NCBI RefSeq assembly: GCF_037038585.1
Contig: NC_092520.1
Span: 7,704,501-7,768,500 of the forward strand
From: Patagioenas fasciata
Lineage: Eukaryota > Chordata > Aves > Columbiformes > Columbidae
DNA length: 64,000 nucleotides
Direction: 5' to 3'
The translations under genes were made by a program, and so were the position numbers. Every line of letters begins with the position of its first letter. Within the stretch, counting starts at the first letter, position 1. Under the pieces are notes generated by a model. That model searched no databases and had not been told where the DNA came from. It saw only the letters and a list, made by a program, of their open reading frames with translations. Positions 57,101 through 63,100 of this stretch are shown here, in pieces.

Positions 57101-60100
57101 ATCAATAAACAGGGTTTGAAGAAAGAACAGTACAGCTCTGGTTTTGTTTATTTGGGTTTTTAAAGCTATCCTCAGGGTGATATTGCATCGAATCCGCACT
57201 TACCACCTGGGTGCTGTTGTGTGAAGCATCAGTTTCTGCTCCAGCGAATTCATTGCAAGTGTCAGGACGTGACTGAGTGAAGCAAAGTGATTGTGTTTAA
57301 AGAGGAATAATATACTCATTTTCAGTATAAAGCACACTTTATGACACCTAGATGGTATTAATTAAAAACAATTAAATACATAGCTACTAGCTGTACTGTT
57401 GTTGACCAGAGAATGGATAATTCTGGGCAATTGAAAAATGAAGCAATTAGCCAGGTCATCCCAAGTTCAGAGGTGTCAGGAGAAAACTAGACTGCCTGGA
57501 CTCTTCTTAACTCTTACTCTTCTATCCCTAGGCAGCAGCATGTAACTAAATCCATCTCCCTTTTCTTGTTTTCTTGCTCTCTGGAATTGAACAGATCCTT
57601 TTTCTGCTACTGTTGATAGTGTTGATGATGCCATTCCAAACCTAAACCCTTTCCTTACAAAAACTAACGATGCTGCTCATCTGTCTGTGTCTTCTGATGT
57701 ATCTACTTTCACCAGTAGGACACCCACACATGAAATGTTTGTTGGTAACGTACCATTTTAAACTAATTTCGTATTTCCTAAAAAATTTTAACATTATTTT
57801 AGTTTCTAAAGTAAATTTGTGGGACCTATCAGAAACTAAAAGTAACGAGATGATTTGTGCTATGTTAGAATTGATTTAGTAATTGTGCCATGAAAATGAT
57901 GTTAAAATCCTTGCTTGGCTACCTAGACGGGCTTGTACCTGATGGAAAGGAACTTGGTTACAGTTGAAGCAGTTGTTTGAGTCTGATCTTACACGCAGAC
58001 TCTTATGTTTAGGAATTTTAAGGTAAAATACTTCATGTACCTGAGAATGAAAAGAAAATGCTGCTACTTTGTTCCTCGGGTTGAAATGTTCTTTTTAAAC
58101 ATCAGAGCTTAATCTATTTATTTTTTTTTTTGGTAGTGGGTGTTTCCCCCCCCCATTATGTTGGGATTACAAAACTGGTAAAGCCCTGCACGTCTGCCGC
58201 ATGGTCTACTCGAACTGGTTAGCTATTAGGGGAAAAATAATGGCTTGCCTTTTAAAAACTTCTGAAATCTGACTTTGGAGGTGATTCAGCATGGCTGTCA
58301 TATCAGAAATCCTTTAAACATATGTGCGTTGATGCAGCTGCATAGCAATTTGATTACTTTTCAATATGGAGAATTAAGTTAGCGTTCATAAACTAAAAAT
58401 CAATTAATTACGTGCCAGTTCTGTTCCTAAAGATAAGTTGAAAAACAAACGTGCTGCACCAACAGGGCTTTCTTTTTGTAGGATGAACCCCACTAGAATT
58501 GATCATGAAAGAATGCAGACTCTTATAACAAAGAGATTTTTTGATATCTCTGATACTTGTTAACAGAGATAAAACGAAGGCATCTCCTTCGAGATGTTCA
58601 TACCACCTACACTTTATCACCTTAACTACTTTCCTACCTTGTGTTTGGTTAATGGAGAGAGAAAGCAAGATCAAGCATGAGAGATCTTGCTGTGAACTTC
58701 TCTCCACAATTCCCGGCAGGATTAGCTGGCTGAGGCAGTAGTACACAAATACTTGAAGCTGGTGCTACTGCGGAATAATTGGCTTGTGCTTCTAATCGGT
58801 CTTTCCCACACTTCAAATAAAATGTGTATGGTTCATGTGAATGTGGAATGATAATTTGAAATCCCCCTTTTTTAGTAGAGTCGTTATTCAATCAGATCTG
58901 TTGCCACCAAACAATTCTGCAGTTGTACAAAAAGTTGTGAGGCTGTGAACAAGGAGCCTGATGGTTTTTGTGACATTCAATGGTTTGTGTAGTATTCATC
59001 ACAACAGCCCAGAAGTGGCTGGAGATGGATGGTATCAATACTATACATTCCCTTCCAGTGGCTCATTCTCCAAAAATGTATCTGTAACCAAAGAGTGACC
59101 TCCCGCCAGATTGACATGTGAAATGTAAATGCAGTGTTAGCTCTAGCACAAACAAGGTGCTACGATAACATGAATGTGCTCTTAAAATAACTCTTTCTGG
59201 TTCTTTAGATCATTACAATCCATTTACTGAACTAAATCCCTTTGTGGCAACCAAATATGAATCCACTATTGGGCTGTATCCTTATACTTCAGGTATAAGC
59301 AAAATGCCGTGAAACTTTTACACTCATTTTTTCCAAGGGTGTAAAACATGGCATTTGATTGGAAAATAAAAAAAATAAATAAAGTATTTATAATCTAGCT
59401 GTAACTTTGAAACCATGCTTTCTCCTTTTGTGTTCTAGATGATGTAAACTTGTTTCTTACTGTATGTCTGTGTGCTGATTTCTTTCCATTGGTTCTATGT
59501 CATTAGAGTATATGTGGATTTATAGACTGTCCTGAAATTATATTTTTGAATAGCAGATAACCAGTATATCTTGGTTCTCTTTCTGTAACTCTCCCTCTTC
59601 TCCTTTCCTGGCTCTCTTTCTCTCTCGTGTGAAATGCCTTATCAGATTCTTTTTGTGGTCCTCAAGCTTACCCTAATGCTTCTCATTTCCGCAATGAGCC
59701 TTCTTCTGTAGCTGGTCTATTCGGAGGTAGGTAATGGGATACAGCCTTACACACATAAAAAGACATTGGTGTGGTGTGTGCGTAGAACTAGTGGATACGC
59801 TATGGCTACAGAAGTGCGTTATTATGGTGGCTCAGTTTTAATTTGTGTGCTTGTGCTAGGTGTGTCATCACAAACAGTCAGTATTTTTTCAGTTTGTGCT
59901 GAACTAAGGCTTATCAGATCTAAACATGAAATGAGTATCTCCCCATTTCAGGATCTCTGGTAGTTTACATGTTGCTGCATATGACACAAAAGACTTGCAT
60001 GTTATAAGTATCTTCTCATCTGCCTCATCGCTTTTAAGATGAAGGGATTGGGATGTTCTTGCTGCTTATGGGGTTTTTGTCGATACATTACTCTTAAACA

Positions 60101-63100
60101 GTGCACTAAACTAGTACAAAGCTTCGCAACGCAACATGAGAAGGAGGTATCTGCTGCATTAATGTCCAAATAGTGAGCCAGGACTGATGCTGGCTCTGGA
60201 ATCACAGAATCACCAAAATACCATCCTGGTCACTAGATGGGCTGTGAAACTGGGACAGAGGGTAATCTGTCCCTTCCAACTCAAGACATTCTGTAATAAG
60301 TAGCTAAATAGAATAGATTTCTACATGTAGCTAAAGAGATTGAGCAGGGAGTGTTGGCATCATTGCTGTGCAAGGTTTAGGAAATACCCTCAGTAAATGG
60401 TTTGTGGAATCACAGAATGTCAGGGATTGGAAGGAACCTTGAAAGATCATCCAGTCCAGTCCCCCTGCTGAACACCCAGCTGAGGTTACACAGGAAGGTG
60501 TCCAGGTGGGTTTGAATGTCTGCAGAGAAGGAGACTCCACAACCTCCCTGGGCAGCCTGGGCCAGGCTCTGTCACCCTCACTGAGAAGAAGTTTCTTCTC
60601 AAATTTAAGTGGAACCTCTTGTGTTCCAGTTTGAACCCATTACCCCTTGTCCTGTCATTGGTTGTCACCGAGAAGAGCCTGGCTCCATCCTCGTGACACT
60701 CACCCTTTACATATTTATAAACATTAATGAGGTCACCCCTCAGTCTCCTTTTCTCCAAGCTAAAGAGCCCCAGCTCCCTCAGCCTTTCCTCACACGGGAG
60801 ATGCTCCACTCCCTTCAGCATCTTTGTTGCCCTGCGCTGGACTCTCTCCAGCAGTTCCCTGTCCTTCTGGAACTGAGGGGCCCAGAGCTGGACACAATAT
60901 TCCAGGTGTGGTCTCACCAGGGCAGAGTAGAGGGGCAGGAGAACCTCTCTGACCTACTGACCACCCCCCTTCTAATCCACCCCAGGTACCATTGGCCTTC
61001 CTGGCCACAAGGGCACAGTGCTGGCTCATGCTCATCCTGCTGTCCACCAGGACCCCAATTCTTAAAATCACCAAGGTCACATTTTGGTTTAGTGGTTTTG
61101 AATAAAAATGAGCTGGAGTCATTCAGCAAAAGGTTAAATGCTGTGTGTGACTCTATTATCTTTATTCCACATCCAAAAAACAGGATGATTAGTTTCTGTC
61201 AAATCTTGTTGGCTTGAGGGAGCTCCGTTAGAAATATGGACCTTTGCACCTTCCAAAACATCCCTGTTGGACAAAATGTAAGCTCTTGTAACTCAAGTTC
61301 TCTGTAGGAAAAGGCACCGTTTTAAGAGTTATAGGACATCCCATCCAAGCAATTCCTGTGTGCAGTTCAGAGTCTCTGAAATGGCTTGTTCCAACTTGAC
61401 AGGTATACTTGTCATAAAGATACTCATTTTGGTTTGTTTTTTACTATATACTCCTGATCTTTTCCCACATTACTGCTTCCCATGTTTTGCTGTATGCTTT
61501 GATTTGTTTTTACTGAAAAGTACATTGTTTAAATTCTCAGAGATGGATGCTTTTGAGCTGTGTATTCCTTCAAGACAAATAGGGAAAAGTAATCCAAATT
61601 TCTGTGGAGTTCATGGTCAAGGATAGCATCCTGTGGTTATTTTCTTAGGTGAAATGTGACTTATTTCAGGAAAACAGTAAGATTAAAATGAGGTGCTGTC
61701 ACAGCAAGCTAAATGAAATCCAACTAGTATTATTGGTCAGTTTTTTCTGCTCATTGCGATGTTTTACTGCTGAAATATTTGTGATATTTTTATTTCTCCC
61801 TTTCATCAAGATTTCTATTAGAAACCAGAAGAGCTACTTTTCAAGATGGCATTGCATTTTTGGGGTGCTTTTCATATAAAGTAACAATTACTTCTGTAAT
61901 TGCCTTAATATCAAGATGATGCCTGTGCATGCTCATATATGAAACTAAAAAATATGATTTTTGAAATTAGTATTTCATTCTCATAGTACTGAACAATCAA
62001 CTTAATACTGCCAAACGTCATATGCAATGCTTTGTACTGCAGTAAATTTTCACAGCGTCGGAAAAAAAATTGTGTATTTAGAGAACATTACTTTACAGAT
62101 GCATAGAAGATGACAAATAGACTAAATTGAGATAGGAACAGGAGTTGAAACTTGGCTTTAACTCCCTGTATCTTGCTGTGATTAGTAGTAACTTAACCTG
62201 CAAAATATGGCTGCCTGCGAAATGTGTGTCCAAAAATGCTATAAAAATGATTAGTATTAAAGAATGCTTAATTGAAGGCATTGGTAGTCAGGCACCTTGG
62301 GATGGTTTGGATCTTGCTCCATGTCAAGGTTCCAGTTGTATCAAGGAGAAGTGCTCGACTGATATAAAAGCTGGAGGGAATAATCTTCAGGCAGGTAATA
62401 TTGAAACAGATTCTGTACCCAAACAGCTGCTTTTCCTGGAGAAGCATGGGGATTATTTCCTCAATAATGTTATTGTAAGTATATGGTAAAAGAATAAGGA
62501 AAATGTGAATAGTTAGTCCAAAGCTGTAGCAAATGGGAGGGGAAAGAGTGTCTTTTATGGCCTGTCCAGTTTTTGAGACAAGGCTTTTATTTGGAGGAGT
62601 AACTCCAAATAAACTGCTTCCAGCTCTCTTACATTCTTCTCAGCATCAGGGTATAATCTGGACATGTGATTTATTCCTAGTCTTTCTGGGGCACTTAAAT
62701 AATCTATGTATTTATTTGGCTTGTCTTGCATAAAGAAGGTGGATTAATGGGAAATACTGTTATAAAAACATTCAACTTCTTTCTTTTTCTCCCACAGGGT
62801 TCACTCCATCTCCTGTTGCTCAACCACAGCCATCAGCCGGCCTTAATGTTGACTTTGAGTCTGTGTTTGGAAACAAATCTTCTAATGTTGTCCTAGATTC
62901 TGGTGGTAAGACACTTATTACAGTTGATGACATACGTCCTTTAACCTTTTTTACTCTTGAGATATAAATCTCCTAATCTGTATTTACTCATACTGCTGTG
63001 GCAGAGTTGCACTTGAAGAAAACTGACTTCAAAAGGCCCATACTAGCATTCTTCACCCAATTTTTCTTTATTAATTTCTTTATTAATGAGATAACTATTT

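Larger units (their letters stand above)
52738..57594 (+). other. PICALM: PICALM intron 12 (4.9 kb)
   Basis: Contains a MIR-like SINE (54519-54677) and a CR1 fragment (54960-55119). The remainder, including an isolated 117-codon open frame at 56722-57075, has no recognised family. Confidence 0.7.
57745..62797 (+). other. PICALM: PICALM intron between exon 13 and the exon at 62798, with cassette-exon candidates
   Basis: If no cassette is used this is a 5.1-kb intron. It holds cassette candidates A (59209-59292), B (59646-59726) and the weak C (61541-61615), plus CR1 sequence at 60198-60298 and 60407-61060. The stretches 57745-59208 and 61061-61540 hold nothing named. 62145-62489 is an unexplained open frame. 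Confidence 0.75.
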
